In this document: positions 1-6,224 of the stretch, one piece after another
How positions within the stretch are numbered: the first letter of the stretch is position 1
Layout of the letters: the number at the start of each line of letters is the position of its first letter
Assembly: GCA_021202245.1 (NCBI GenBank)
Contig: JAJQDK010000005.1
Span: forward strand, 1-6,783
DNA: 6,783 bases
DNA from: Clostridiales bacterium
GTDB taxonomy: Bacteria; Bacillota; Clostridia; Oscillospirales; Acutalibacteraceae
Direction of reading: 5' to 3'
The notes under the pieces: generated by a model
The model's input: only the letters and a program-made list of their open reading frames with translations
What the model was told of the DNA's origin: nothing
The model's database searches: none
Program-made: the position numbers and the translations under genes

Positions 1-780
1 GCTGAACACATCGCCCCAGACGGTAACCTTGCCCGAATCACCTGCAATTTCCTTAATCGGTATAATTTTGCCTCTGATAGAGCGGCCGTAGAGCGGACGA
101 ATTGACGACTGAATAATCTGCGGTGATGCATATTTGCCCTCACGCAGCTCAACCTCGGTTGTGGCATTATCAGTCTGCTTTTCACGCACACCCTCGGAAA
201 CCTCTTCGTTTTCCTTATAAAATTCAGCCGCTTTGGCAAGCTGTTCACGCTGAATTTTTTTCTCTGCATTTTTAATGGAGTCCCTATACTCGTCGCTGTC
301 TGCATCGGCTTCAAGGGTTCCCGTATATTGAATCTCAACGTGAAGATTAAATTCATCTGCAATCAACTTTTTGAGATGCTTATCAAAGCCCTTTGAGTCA
401 AGCAGAGATTTTCCGCCGTTCAAAAGGCTTATGGTAAGAACATTTTCCCCGAAAGTCACCTCGGAAGTGTTGAGCGTACCATTAATGCTGGGAATATCAC
501 GCTTAACTGCGGAATAGAGCTGCGAAAAATAATCCGCCGAAAATAGCTCGGACGGAAAATGAGGCTTGATAACAGCAGATGAAATATGCAAAACCTCGGC
601 AATTTTTCGTTCCGTACCAAAGAGTATATTACGCTCAACAAGCCCGTCGAAATTGACATCCAATGAAATCGAACGGGCTTTGTTGTTTATATTAAGCTTT
701 GTCACAATGCCGCCGGAAACCTTTTGGTCAAAGGACACGGCTTCGGGCAGCGAGCTAAAGACATCTTTAAGTGTTTTCAT
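1..780 (-). CDS. polC: DNA polymerase III alpha subunit, PolC type (N-terminal 260 residues, cut by window edge)
   Basis: Start of the Gram-positive replicative polymerase; the full protein is about 1,400 residues and carries polymerase, PHP and DnaQ-like 3'-5' exonuclease domains, none of them inside this window. The frame is open without a stop from the ATG at 780 to the window edge. The visible part fits the PolC N-terminus: a globular region (about residues 1-150, opening MKTLKDVFSSL), a charged helical linker (about 160-203, rich in E, K and Q), then LYGRSIRGKIIPIKEI (230-245) and KVTVWGDVFS (251-260). The last piece aligns with the first strand of the OB fold, as in the ITVQGYVFD segment of B. 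subtilis PolC recalled from memory. A polC gene directly after ispG is the expected clostridial order, which adds support. The N-terminal region evolves fast, so the assignment rests on the OB-fold entry, the linker and position. Activity cannot be judged from this fragment. Confidence 0.88.
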   Translation of the reverse strand, partial: MKTLKDVFSSLPEAVSFDQKVSGGIVTKLNINNKARSISLDVNFDGLVERNILFGTERKIAEVLHISSAVIKPHFPSELFSADYFSQLYSAVKRDIPSINGTLNTSEVTFGENVLTISLLNGGKSLLDSKGFDKHLKKLIADEFNLHVEIQYTGTLEADADSDEYRDSIKNAEKKIQREQLAKAAEFYKENEEVSEGVREKQTDNATTEVELREGKYASPQIIQSSIRPLYGRSIRGKIIPIKEIAGDSGKVTVWGDVFS

Positions 781-785
781 AAAAT

Positions 786-792
786 TCCTTCT
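786..792 (-). promoter_or_regulatory. Ribosome binding site of polC
   Basis: AGAAGGA on the minus strand lies 5 bases before the ATG at 780. A TTG codon further upstream in the same frame has no such site, so the ATG is the chosen start. Confidence 0.75.
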
Positions 793-828
793 GTTCAATT
801 AAGAAGACTGTTTTTACCAAATGAGAAT

Positions 829-845
829 ATTCGGGAAAGCCGAAT
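829..845. repeat. Small perfect hairpin in the ispG-polC gap
   Basis: ATTCGG (829-834) and CCGAAT (840-845) form a 6-base-pair stem with a 5-base loop, about 7 bases after the ispG stop codon. It has no trailing T-run on the minus strand and is too weak to call a terminator, so read-through into polC is expected. It could be a chance palindrome. Confidence 0.35.
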
Positions 846-851
846 CGGATT

Positions 852-1895
852 TCAAAGCTTATCAACCTCTTCTACAAGAGCGTCAACAAGCCCATCCTCC
901 GGCACCTTATAAAGAATTTCTCCCTTTTTAAATACAAGTCCGCATCCTTCTCCGCCGGCAATGCCGATGTCCGCTTCTCTTGCTTCTCCGGGTCCGTTCA
1001 CGGCACAGCCCATTACCGCCACTTTAATATTTTTCTTGCAGTCTTTAAGGCGCTGTTCAGCCTCTCCGGCAATCTTCACAAGGTCAATCCTCGTTCTTCC
1101 GCAGGTTGGACAGGATACAAACTGAACTCCGCTTTTTTCAAAGTCAAGCGCCTTTAAAATATCGTGAGCCGCATAAACCTCTTTGACGGGGTCGGCAGTG
1201 AGAGATACTCTGATTGTATCGCCGATGCCGTGCAGCAGCAAGGAACCGATTCCCGCCGAGGATTTTATAATGCCCATACGCTCGGTGCCTGCCTCGGTAA
1301 CTCCGAGATGAAGAGGATAATCGCACTGACGGGATGCAAGCTCATATGCCTTAACCATGGTGGAAACATCGGAGCTTTTCATTGAAAGCACAATATCGTA
1401 AAAATCAAATTTTTCAAGCAGTGAAGCGTGATACAGGGCGCTGTCGCAGAGAGCCTGCGGAGTGGGATGACCGTATTTTGCTAAAATTTCCTTTTCAAGC
1501 GAACCCGAATTTACGCCGATTCTGATAGGAATATTTGTGTCTCTGCAGGCGTCAGACACCGCCTTTACCCTATCGTCCGAGCCGATATTGCCCGGGTTAA
1601 TGCGCACCTTATCAACACCTGCGGCGCAGGCTTCTATTGCAAGCCGATAGTCAAAATGAATATCTGCAACTATGGGAACGCTCACTGCTTCCTTCAGCGC
1701 AGGAATAAGCCTGATTGCTTCTTTATTCGGGATTGCCGCGCGGATGATACCGCATCCGGCTTTTTCAAGGGCAACAGCCTGGTTTACCGAGCCCTCTATA
1801 TCGGTTGACGGAACATTGAGCATTGACTGAACTGATACGCTTGCCCCTCCGCCGATTTTTACGTTACCTGCGGTAACCTGGATTTTACTTGACAT
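852..1895 (-). CDS. ispG: 4-hydroxy-3-methylbut-2-enyl diphosphate synthase (flavodoxin/ferredoxin-dependent)
   Basis: Penultimate enzyme of the MEP pathway: a [4Fe-4S] protein that reductively opens 2-C-methyl-D-erythritol 2,4-cyclodiphosphate to HMBPP. The 347-residue length fits the compact bacterial form, a TIM barrel followed by a cluster domain. In the barrel are SVQSMLNVPSTD (21-32), VADIHFDYRLA (76-86) and KVRINPGNIG (96-105). The cluster ligands are C262 and C265 in SCPTCGRT, C297 in GCAVNGPGEA, and E304 as the unusual fourth ligand. These correspond to C270, C273, C305 and E312 of E. coli. The conserved DIGIAGG (309-315) follows. No motif is missing. It lies 16 bases behind rseP with its own strong ribosome binding site and shares the pathway with dxr two genes upstream. 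Electrons would come from a ferredoxin or flavodoxin encoded elsewhere. Identification is secure. Confidence 0.97.
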   Translation of the reverse strand: MSSKIQVTAGNVKIGGGASVSVQSMLNVPSTDIEGSVNQAVALEKAGCGIIRAAIPNKEAIRLIPALKEAVSVPIVADIHFDYRLAIEACAAGVDKVRINPGNIGSDDRVKAVSDACRDTNIPIRIGVNSGSLEKEILAKYGHPTPQALCDSALYHASLLEKFDFYDIVLSMKSSDVSTMVKAYELASRQCDYPLHLGVTEAGTERMGIIKSSAGIGSLLLHGIGDTIRVSLTADPVKEVYAAHDILKALDFEKSGVQFVSCPTCGRTRIDLVKIAGEAEQRLKDCKKNIKVAVMGCAVNGPGEAREADIGIAGGEGCGLVFKKGEILYKVPEDGLVDALVEEVDKL

Positions 1896-1900
1896 ATTTA

Positions 1901-1906
1901 TCCTCC
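1901..1906 (-). promoter_or_regulatory. Strong ribosome binding site of ispG
   Basis: CGGAGGATAAATATG on the minus strand places GGAGG 6-7 bases before the ATG at 1895, entirely within the 16-base gap after rseP. It is the strongest such site in the window and fixes the ispG start. Confidence 0.85.
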
Positions 1907-1911
1907 GAAAG

Positions 1912-3285
1912 CTATGACAAATTTTGAGTTATCAGCTGCCATATATCCTTAACGGAAATTATCAGCATAAACAGCAGCAGCAATCCGAGACCTGCGCTGT
2001 TTACAATTTGCTCAACCCTGCGGGGAATCGGCTTCCTGAATATCCACTCGATGAGCAGGAACAGAAAGCGTCCGCCGTCAAGCGCCGGAAACGGCAGCAT
2101 ATTGACAATTCCGAGATTGACGGTAATTAAAATCATTACGAACAATATATTATTTACGGCATTGGCAAAGCTTACCTCAAGTCCCTGAGAGGCAACCTGA
2201 GTAACCGCCGAGGCTATGCCCACGGGACCCGAAAGGTCGGTAAACGAAAACTTGCCCTGAACCATCCAAACAAGCGAGGTCCATACCATTTTTGCCATTG
2301 AACCGGTTTCGGATACTGTTTCGCTGAGCACCGAGCCGGCATTTTTTTCTATTGCATCCACATAAAAGTCAATTGCTATTGATTTATTATCATTTTCCCT
2401 ATCCTCATCATTTGCGTAATATGTGAAAAACTGCACGTCGTCAAGGTCAACCTTTTCGCCGTCACGAATAACGGTAATATCCGCAGAATAGCGGTAGCGC
2501 TGTTCCTGTTCCTCGATTTCGGGCAGCTCAAAATCGGCTATACCCATATAATTATTAAGAGAAGCGTATACCTCATCGAGATATTGCTTTGCAGAAGCCT
2601 TGCTTTCGGCGGAATTTATTTTTGAGCAGCCATCGCAAAGAATAGCGTACAAATCCTCAATCTGTTCATCGGTAATGTCATCGTTATTTTTGACAAGCGA
2701 AGAATAAAGGCTTACAGCTTCACCTGTGCAGTCCTCCTTATACACGGTTACCGAGGTGCCGTCAAAGGCGGTGCAGTCAAGAGTGGCAAGCGCAAACTGC
2801 AAATCTCGTGAATTCCAAATTGAATATCCGTTCACTTCGACGATTTCGTCGCCCTCCTGCAATCCGCTGTTGGCTGAAAAGGAATTGGGAACAAACTGAG
2901 ATACCGTGGTTGAAGAGTAGCTGTCAGCCTGGACGGTGTAGCAAAACATCAAAAGGAAGCCGAGAATAATGTTCATTGCAGCGCCTGCAATTATGATAAT
3001 CATTCGCTTCCATATCTTTGCATTGTTAAAAGCACGGGGCTCCTCGCTGTCTTCGTCCTCACCCTCCATAGCGCAGTATCCGCCGATGGGAAACAGCCTG
3101 AAGGAGTATTGAGTTTCACCTTTGGTATAGCCGAAAAGCTTGGGACCCATACCGAGAGAAAATTCATTGACCTTGACACCAGAGAGCTTTGCAGTAAAGA
3201 AATGCCCGAACTCGTGAGAAAATATTATAAGCTCAAACAAAAGTACTCCGATTATAATTAAAGCAATTACCACTAAAACCTGCAT
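1912..3285 (-). CDS. rseP: RseP/RasP-type site-2 membrane zinc protease with PDZ domain
   Basis: Intramembrane metalloprotease (M50 family) that cuts membrane-spanning substrates such as anti-sigma factors and remnant signal peptides. The first membrane segment (about residues 3-22) runs into the zinc site H24-E25-F-G-H28. The third carries the other zinc ligand in NMLPFPALDGG (395-405, D403). Other membrane segments lie near 95-115, 376-396 and 430-447. GPVGI (353-357) is a conserved motif before the third segment. The acidic EGEDEDSEEPRAFN stretch (74-87) is usual in clostridial members. A PDZ-like region starts near 125 (GLQEGDEIVEVNG, 141-153). Its expected closing strand comes late (ITVIRDGEKVDL, 270-281), leaving about 90 extra residues at roughly 172-265 with C186 and a C217-D-G-C220 pair. 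The protein is 457 residues, longer than many clostridial single-PDZ homologues. The motif AGPxxN appears as AGAAMN (100-105). The catalytic residues are intact, so the enzyme should be active. The start is limited by a stop codon just before the ATG. Substrates are unknown. Confidence 0.95.
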   Translation of the reverse strand: MQVLVVIALIIIGVLLFELIIFSHEFGHFFTAKLSGVKVNEFSLGMGPKLFGYTKGETQYSFRLFPIGGYCAMEGEDEDSEEPRAFNNAKIWKRMIIIIAGAAMNIILGFLLMFCYTVQADSYSSTTVSQFVPNSFSANSGLQEGDEIVEVNGYSIWNSRDLQFALATLDCTAFDGTSVTVYKEDCTGEAVSLYSSLVKNNDDITDEQIEDLYAILCDGCSKINSAESKASAKQYLDEVYASLNNYMGIADFELPEIEEQEQRYRYSADITVIRDGEKVDLDDVQFFTYYANDEDRENDNKSIAIDFYVDAIEKNAGSVLSETVSETGSMAKMVWTSLVWMVQGKFSFTDLSGPVGIASAVTQVASQGLEVSFANAVNNILFVMILITVNLGIVNMLPFPALDGGRFLFLLIEWIFRKPIPRRVEQIVNSAGLGLLLLFMLIISVKDIWQLITQNLS

Positions 3286-3299
3286 TTAAAAGTATTCAT

Positions 3300-3303
3300 C
3301 TCC
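3300..3303 (-). promoter_or_regulatory. Distant ribosome binding site candidate of rseP
   Basis: GGAG on the minus strand lies 14 bases before the ATG at 3285, longer than the usual 5-10. A stop codon in the rseP frame sits directly before that ATG, so no upstream start exists. The only nearby alternative is GTG at codon 5, which has an even longer distance. rseP initiation may therefore be inefficient or depend on RNA structure (inference). Confidence 0.4.
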
Positions 3304-3327
3304 ATAATAAATTACCGCAATCAACAA

Positions 3328-3341
3328 CTGTAAGCTGTAAG
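3328..3341. repeat. Two-copy tandem repeat CTGTAAG
   Basis: The 7-base unit CTGTAAG occurs twice in direct succession (3328-3334 and 3335-3341) in the dxr-rseP gap, next to the hairpin. It is short enough to be a small slippage duplication; no function is inferred. Confidence 0.5.
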
Positions 3342-3367
3342 AGGGCTTTGATTACATCAAGCGCCCT
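3342..3367 (-). repeat. Interrupted hairpin directly after the dxr stop
   Basis: On the minus strand AGGGC and GCCCT (3363-3367 with 3342-3346) enclose TTGAT and ATCAA (3356-3360 with 3348-3352) around a 3-base loop, with a 2-by-1 internal bulge. That is ten base pairs in all. No U-run follows on the minus strand, so it is a poor intrinsic terminator for dxr. A role as an mRNA end-protecting or processing element, or a partial attenuator before rseP, is possible. On the plus strand a T-rich stretch does follow, but no plus-strand gene points into it. Confidence 0.45.
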
Positions 3368-4516
3368 TTAAGCTTTTTCTCTGACATACTGCCGAGCAAG
3401 AGAATTGGCATTTAACACATCCTCAACATTTTTCGGTTCATAATTATTTATATTTTCTATTGCGCCCGTGACAAGCTCACCTATATCAAGAAACGATATT
3501 TTGCCGTCACGAAACAGCTTATTTGCTTCCTCATTGGCGCCGTTGGCAACGGCGGTTGCCGCACCGCCCATGGAAAGGGCCTTTTTACAGGCGGCAAGGC
3601 ATTTAAACGTGGTGTAATCAGGCTCATAAAATGTGAGCCTGCCAATCTGCGACAAATCAAGCTCGCCCACGGGTGACTCGTATCTTTCGGGATAGGTTAC
3701 GGCGTACTGAATCGGTATGCGCATATCGGGCAAGCCGAGCTGAGCAATCACAGAATTATCTGCATATTCAATCATTGAATGTATTACGCTTTCACGATGC
3801 ACCAAAACGTCGATATTATCGGGCTGAACATCAAACAGCCACCTTGCTTCAATGATTTCAAGACCCTTGTTCATCATTGTGGCAGAGTCAACGGTTATTT
3901 TTGCGCCCATACTCCAGTTGGGATGATTGAGCGCCTGTTCAAGCGTAACCGACTTAAGCTCGTCATGGGACTTACCGAAAAACGGCCCTCCCGAAGCTGT
4001 TAAACTCAGCTTTTTGAGCGCTTTTTTGGGCGGAGCGCCCTGCAAGCACTGAAAAATTGCGGAATGCTCGCTGTCAACAGGCAAAAGCCTTACGTTATTT
4101 GCCTTGACCGCATCGGTCACCAATTTGCCGCCCGCAACCAAGGTTTCCTTGTTGGCAAGAGCGATATTCTTTTTGGCATCAGCCGCAGCAAGCGTGGGTC
4201 TGAGCCCCACCATTCCGACAACAGAATTAAGCACAAGCTCAGCCGAGGGCAGTACGGCGGCTTCAATCAGTCCGTCTGTTTTGCAGGATACACGGGTGCT
4301 TAAATCCTTAATATTCTGTTTAAAAATTTTATATTTACTCTCGTCGTAAACCACAGCAAGCTCCGGCTTGTATTTCCGCACCTGCTCTTCAAGCTTTTTT
4401 ATATTTGTTGAAGCGGTTAATGCGCATACATTTAAGCCGAGCTTATCAGCTACATCAAGAGTCTGAGTTCCGATTGAACCCGTTGAACCTAAAATTGAAA
4501 TATTTTTAATCATCAT
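3368..4516 (-). CDS. dxr: 1-deoxy-D-xylulose 5-phosphate reductoisomerase
   Basis: Second enzyme of the MEP pathway: NADPH-dependent rearrangement and reduction of 1-deoxy-D-xylulose 5-phosphate to 2-C-methyl-D-erythritol 4-phosphate; target of fosmidomycin in the family. The 382-residue length is typical. The N-terminal Rossmann fold shows ILGSTGSIG (residues 8-16), and ANKETLVAGG (121-130) is conserved. The metal ligands are D148 and E150 in PVDSEHSA and E220 in MMNKGLE; substrate-binding positions are S175 in ASGGPF, H198 and W201 in NHPNWSMG, and N216-K217. The C-terminal helical domain contains GAATAVANGANEEA (318-331). All catalytic residues expected from the E. coli enzyme are present. 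The gene starts directly after the cdsA stop; a second ATG at 4513 has the better ribosome-binding-site spacing and gives 381 residues. An interrupted hairpin lies directly after the stop codon. Identification is secure. Confidence 0.97.
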   Translation of the reverse strand: MMIKNISILGSTGSIGTQTLDVADKLGLNVCALTASTNIKKLEEQVRKYKPELAVVYDESKYKIFKQNIKDLSTRVSCKTDGLIEAAVLPSAELVLNSVVGMVGLRPTLAAADAKKNIALANKETLVAGGKLVTDAVKANNVRLLPVDSEHSAIFQCLQGAPPKKALKKLSLTASGGPFFGKSHDELKSVTLEQALNHPNWSMGAKITVDSATMMNKGLEIIEARWLFDVQPDNIDVLVHRESVIHSMIEYADNSVIAQLGLPDMRIPIQYAVTYPERYESPVGELDLSQIGRLTFYEPDYTTFKCLAACKKALSMGGAATAVANGANEEANKLFRDGKISFLDIGELVTGAIENINNYEPKNVEDVLNANSLARQYVREKA

Positions 4517-5350
4517 TTACCCCAAAGTTATAAACGGCAGAAATTGATTGATGACCACCATAACGGGAGCGGTGAAAATTATGCTGTCAAATCTGTCGAG
4601 CATACCGCCGTGACCGGGAAAAACAGAGCCGTAATCCTTGATGTTAAGGCTTCTTTTCAAGAGAGAAAAGCTCAAATCACCGAGTATAGATACGAGAGCA
4701 TCAACGGCTCCCAAAAGAATCAGAGCCCAAATGCTTACGGTTACGTCGGGATATATGAGGAGCTGAAAAACAAGCCAAACCAAAACAGCTGCCGCTATGC
4801 AGAAGGCAACGCCTCCGACTGCGCCCTCAACTGTCTTTTTGGGACTGATGTTGGGGCAAAGCCTATGCCTGCCGACTGCGCCGCCGATAAAAAAGCCGCC
4901 TGCGTCAGCCATCCAAGGCAATGCGAATATTGAAACAAAGTAGAACGGAAGCCCTATTTCAGAGCTGCAGAGCATCGACACGGCGCTCATTCCGAATGAA
5001 ATGAGCAAAGTGCCCGTGACAGAATATGCTAAATCAATAAATGAAATAACCTTGTGCTTGAGTATCATCACAGAAAATGCAACAATCACAAAAGCAAATA
5101 TCAACAGATAGAGATAAGAGCTTAGTATCAAAAATGACATTGCAAACGAAAACAGCATACAGGGAACAGACAAGGAATAAATTTTAAGCATATTTCGGAC
5201 GTGCAGATATTCGCCTACCATAAATGCAGACGCAAAGCCTACAAACAGGTATATAACAGGCGTCCAAAGCTCGCCTAAAAAAATTACGAGTATTAAAAAG
5301 GCTATTCCGATGACTGCTGTTAACAATCTGGGTTTTAATGAAGATTTCAT
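4517..5350 (-). CDS. cdsA: Phosphatidate cytidylyltransferase (CDP-diacylglycerol synthase)
   Basis: Integral membrane enzyme converting phosphatidic acid and CTP to CDP-diacylglycerol and diphosphate, the branch point for bacterial phospholipids. The 277-residue protein is strongly hydrophobic with about eight membrane segments by eye (near residues 8-26, 30-46, 58-76, 78-95, 105-126, 134-152, 175-197, 204-224), plus a final one at 256-273. The family signature is complete at 229-255: S229, K232, R233, K238, D239, then PGHGG (245-249) and the D252-R253-x-D255 metal-binding end. Upstream catalytic-region motifs SPKKTVEG (169-176) and GDL (224-226) are present. The ATG at 5350 is the only reasonable start: the frame stays open back to a stop near 5408 with no ATG, GTG or TTG. 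The stop codon abuts the first dxr ATG, and the last codons carry the dxr ribosome binding site, so the pair is probably translationally coupled. Identification is secure. Confidence 0.96.
   Translation of the reverse strand: MKSSLKPRLLTAVIGIAFLILVIFLGELWTPVIYLFVGFASAFMVGEYLHVRNMLKIYSLSVPCMLFSFAMSFLILSSYLYLLIFAFVIVAFSVMILKHKVISFIDLAYSVTGTLLISFGMSAVSMLCSSEIGLPFYFVSIFALPWMADAGGFFIGGAVGRHRLCPNISPKKTVEGAVGGVAFCIAAAVLVWLVFQLLIYPDVTVSIWALILLGAVDALVSILGDLSFSLLKRSLNIKDYGSVFPGHGGMLDRFDSIIFTAPVMVVINQFLPFITLG
4520..4523 (-). promoter_or_regulatory. Probable ribosome binding site of dxr, inside the end of cdsA
   Basis: GGGG (TTTGGGGTAAATGATG on the minus strand) precedes two consecutive ATG codons. It is 3 bases from the ATG at 4516 and 6 bases from the ATG at 4513. 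Normal spacing favours the second, making Dxr one residue shorter than the longest frame. Confidence 0.5.
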
Positions 5351-5357
5351 GGCGTTT

Positions 5358-5366
5358 TCACTTTCT
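5358..5366 (-). promoter_or_regulatory. Weak ribosome binding site of cdsA
   Basis: AGAAAGTGA on the minus strand, 7 bases before the cdsA ATG, resembles the full anti-Shine-Dalgarno complement AGAAAGGAGGTGA with the central GAG missing. It is the only candidate upstream of this start and is weaker than the sites of uppS and ispG. Confidence 0.45.
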
Positions 5367-5424
5367 GTAGATATAGTTTGCGTTGTTGATTTTCGGGAAA
5401 ATATAAGCTATCCACTGATGTCAC

Positions 5425-5474
5425 AGCCTCTTAGGCGGCGATTCAGACTGACAATTTGAGCTTAAACAGAGGCT
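5425..5474 (-). repeat. Inverted repeat in the uppS-cdsA gap
   Basis: AGCCTCT at 5425-5431 and AGAGGCT at 5468-5474 are a perfect 7-base inverted repeat separated by 36 bases. Inside and beside it are a shorter hairpin (GCCT 5426-5429 with AGGC 5433-5436) and a 5-base pair of arms (TGTCA 5419-5423 with TGACA 5449-5453). The 5425-5431 arm cannot use both partners at once. No U-run follows, so this is not a canonical terminator. It may be a folded leader of cdsA mRNA or chance pairing. Confidence 0.4.
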
Positions 5475-5482
5475 TGACTAAG

Positions 5483-6223
5483 CTATACTCCGCCGTAACG
5501 TCTGTTTCTGCCGGCATAAATTTGTATTGCCTCGTCAAGGTCTGATTTTTCAAAATCGGGCCACAGCTTATTCATAATAACAAACTCGGTATATGCCGAC
5601 TGCCATAACAGAAAATTTGAAATTCTGTATTCACCGCTGGGTCTTATAATTAAATCGGGGTCGGGCTGACCGGCTGTATAGAGATAATCGGACACAAGCT
5701 GTTCATCAATTTCATTTTCGGAAAGCCTTCCGTTTTTGACATCCGAGCTGATATTTTTTACCGCCCGAACAATCTCGTCACGACTGCCGTAATTCATTGC
5801 GATATTAAGCACCATTCCGTCACGGTCTGCGGAGCTTTTCTCGTTTTCAATCATAAGCTTTTTCAGGTCGTCGCTGAATGGAGCCTTATCGCCGATAAAT
5901 TTGACAACAATGCTGTCGTCCTTAAAATCCGCAAGAGCCTCCTCAAGGTAGGGCTTGAATAGATTCATTAGGGAATTCACCTCGTCCTCGGGGCGCTTCC
6001 AATTTTCGGTGGAAAAGGCATATACCGTAAGATATTTAATGCCGATATCCGAACAATATCTGGTGATTTTGCGAAAGGTTTTAGCGCCGGCAGAGTGACC
6101 CGCCTTGCGGGGAAGCCCGCGCTTTTTTGCCCATCTGCCGTTGCCGTCCATAATAATTCCGATGTGGACGGGCAGAGCTTCGCTTACAGCTGCGGCTTTT
6201 TCATTCTTTTTAAAAAAAGGCAT
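5483..6223 (-). CDS. uppS: Undecaprenyl diphosphate synthase (cis-prenyltransferase)
   Basis: Adds isopentenyl diphosphate units in cis to farnesyl diphosphate, giving C55 undecaprenyl diphosphate, the precursor of the lipid carrier for peptidoglycan and other wall polymers. From the ATG at 6223 the protein has 246 residues, normal for the family. Motif HIGIIMDGNGRWA starts at residue 20 and puts the catalytic aspartate at D26. It is followed by the diphosphate-binding region RKAGHSAG (39-46), the YAFSTENWKRP segment (68-78), AMNYGSRDE (142-150) and the C-terminal IRPSGEYRISNFLLWQ block (193-208), which supplies the arginine and serine that bind isopentenyl diphosphate. The usual Thr after the Arg in IRTSGE is Pro here, a variant I do not expect to be disabling. 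No signal peptide or membrane segment is seen; the enzyme is cytosolic and membrane-associated in the family. A 132-base gap separates it from cdsA. Identification is secure; the start is well supported by its ribosome binding site. Confidence 0.97.
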   Translation of the reverse strand: MPFFKKNEKAAAVSEALPVHIGIIMDGNGRWAKKRGLPRKAGHSAGAKTFRKITRYCSDIGIKYLTVYAFSTENWKRPEDEVNSLMNLFKPYLEEALADFKDDSIVVKFIGDKAPFSDDLKKLMIENEKSSADRDGMVLNIAMNYGSRDEIVRAVKNISSDVKNGRLSENEIDEQLVSDYLYTAGQPDPDLIIRPSGEYRISNFLLWQSAYTEFVIMNKLWPDFEKSDLDEAIQIYAGRNRRYGGV

Positions 6224-6224
6224 C

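Noticed and set aside
456..802. Small frames inside the polC region on both strands (about 67 and 78 codons)
   Set aside because: The continuous frame from 780 to the window edge explains this region and matches the PolC N-terminus, so the others are off-frame shadows.
3280..3305. Ten-codon mini-frame (ATGGAGATG...) overlapping the rseP start
   Set aside because: It has no ribosome binding site at usable spacing, and such short frames are expected by chance.
3286..3345. Possible sigma-70-type promoter before rseP (TATTAT near 3306-3311)
   Set aside because: The -10-like hexamer is acceptable, but nothing close to TTGACA lies at 16-18 bases upstream. AT-rich gaps produce such hexamers by chance.
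3342..3380. Intrinsic terminator on the plus strand at the dxr 3' end
   Set aside because: A stem followed by a T-rich stretch exists on that strand, but no plus-strand gene leads into it and the T tract is interrupted and lies partly in dxr coding sequence.
4544..4933. Open frame of 129 codons on the plus strand across cdsA
   Set aside because: It is antisense to a secure cdsA with its complete signature. The product is polar, low in recognisable features and has no supporting ribosome binding site seen; it is a shadow frame.
5395..5430. Possible promoter before cdsA (GTGACA with TATATT)
   Set aside because: Both hexamers are near consensus, but the spacer is only 13 bases, too short for a standard promoter.
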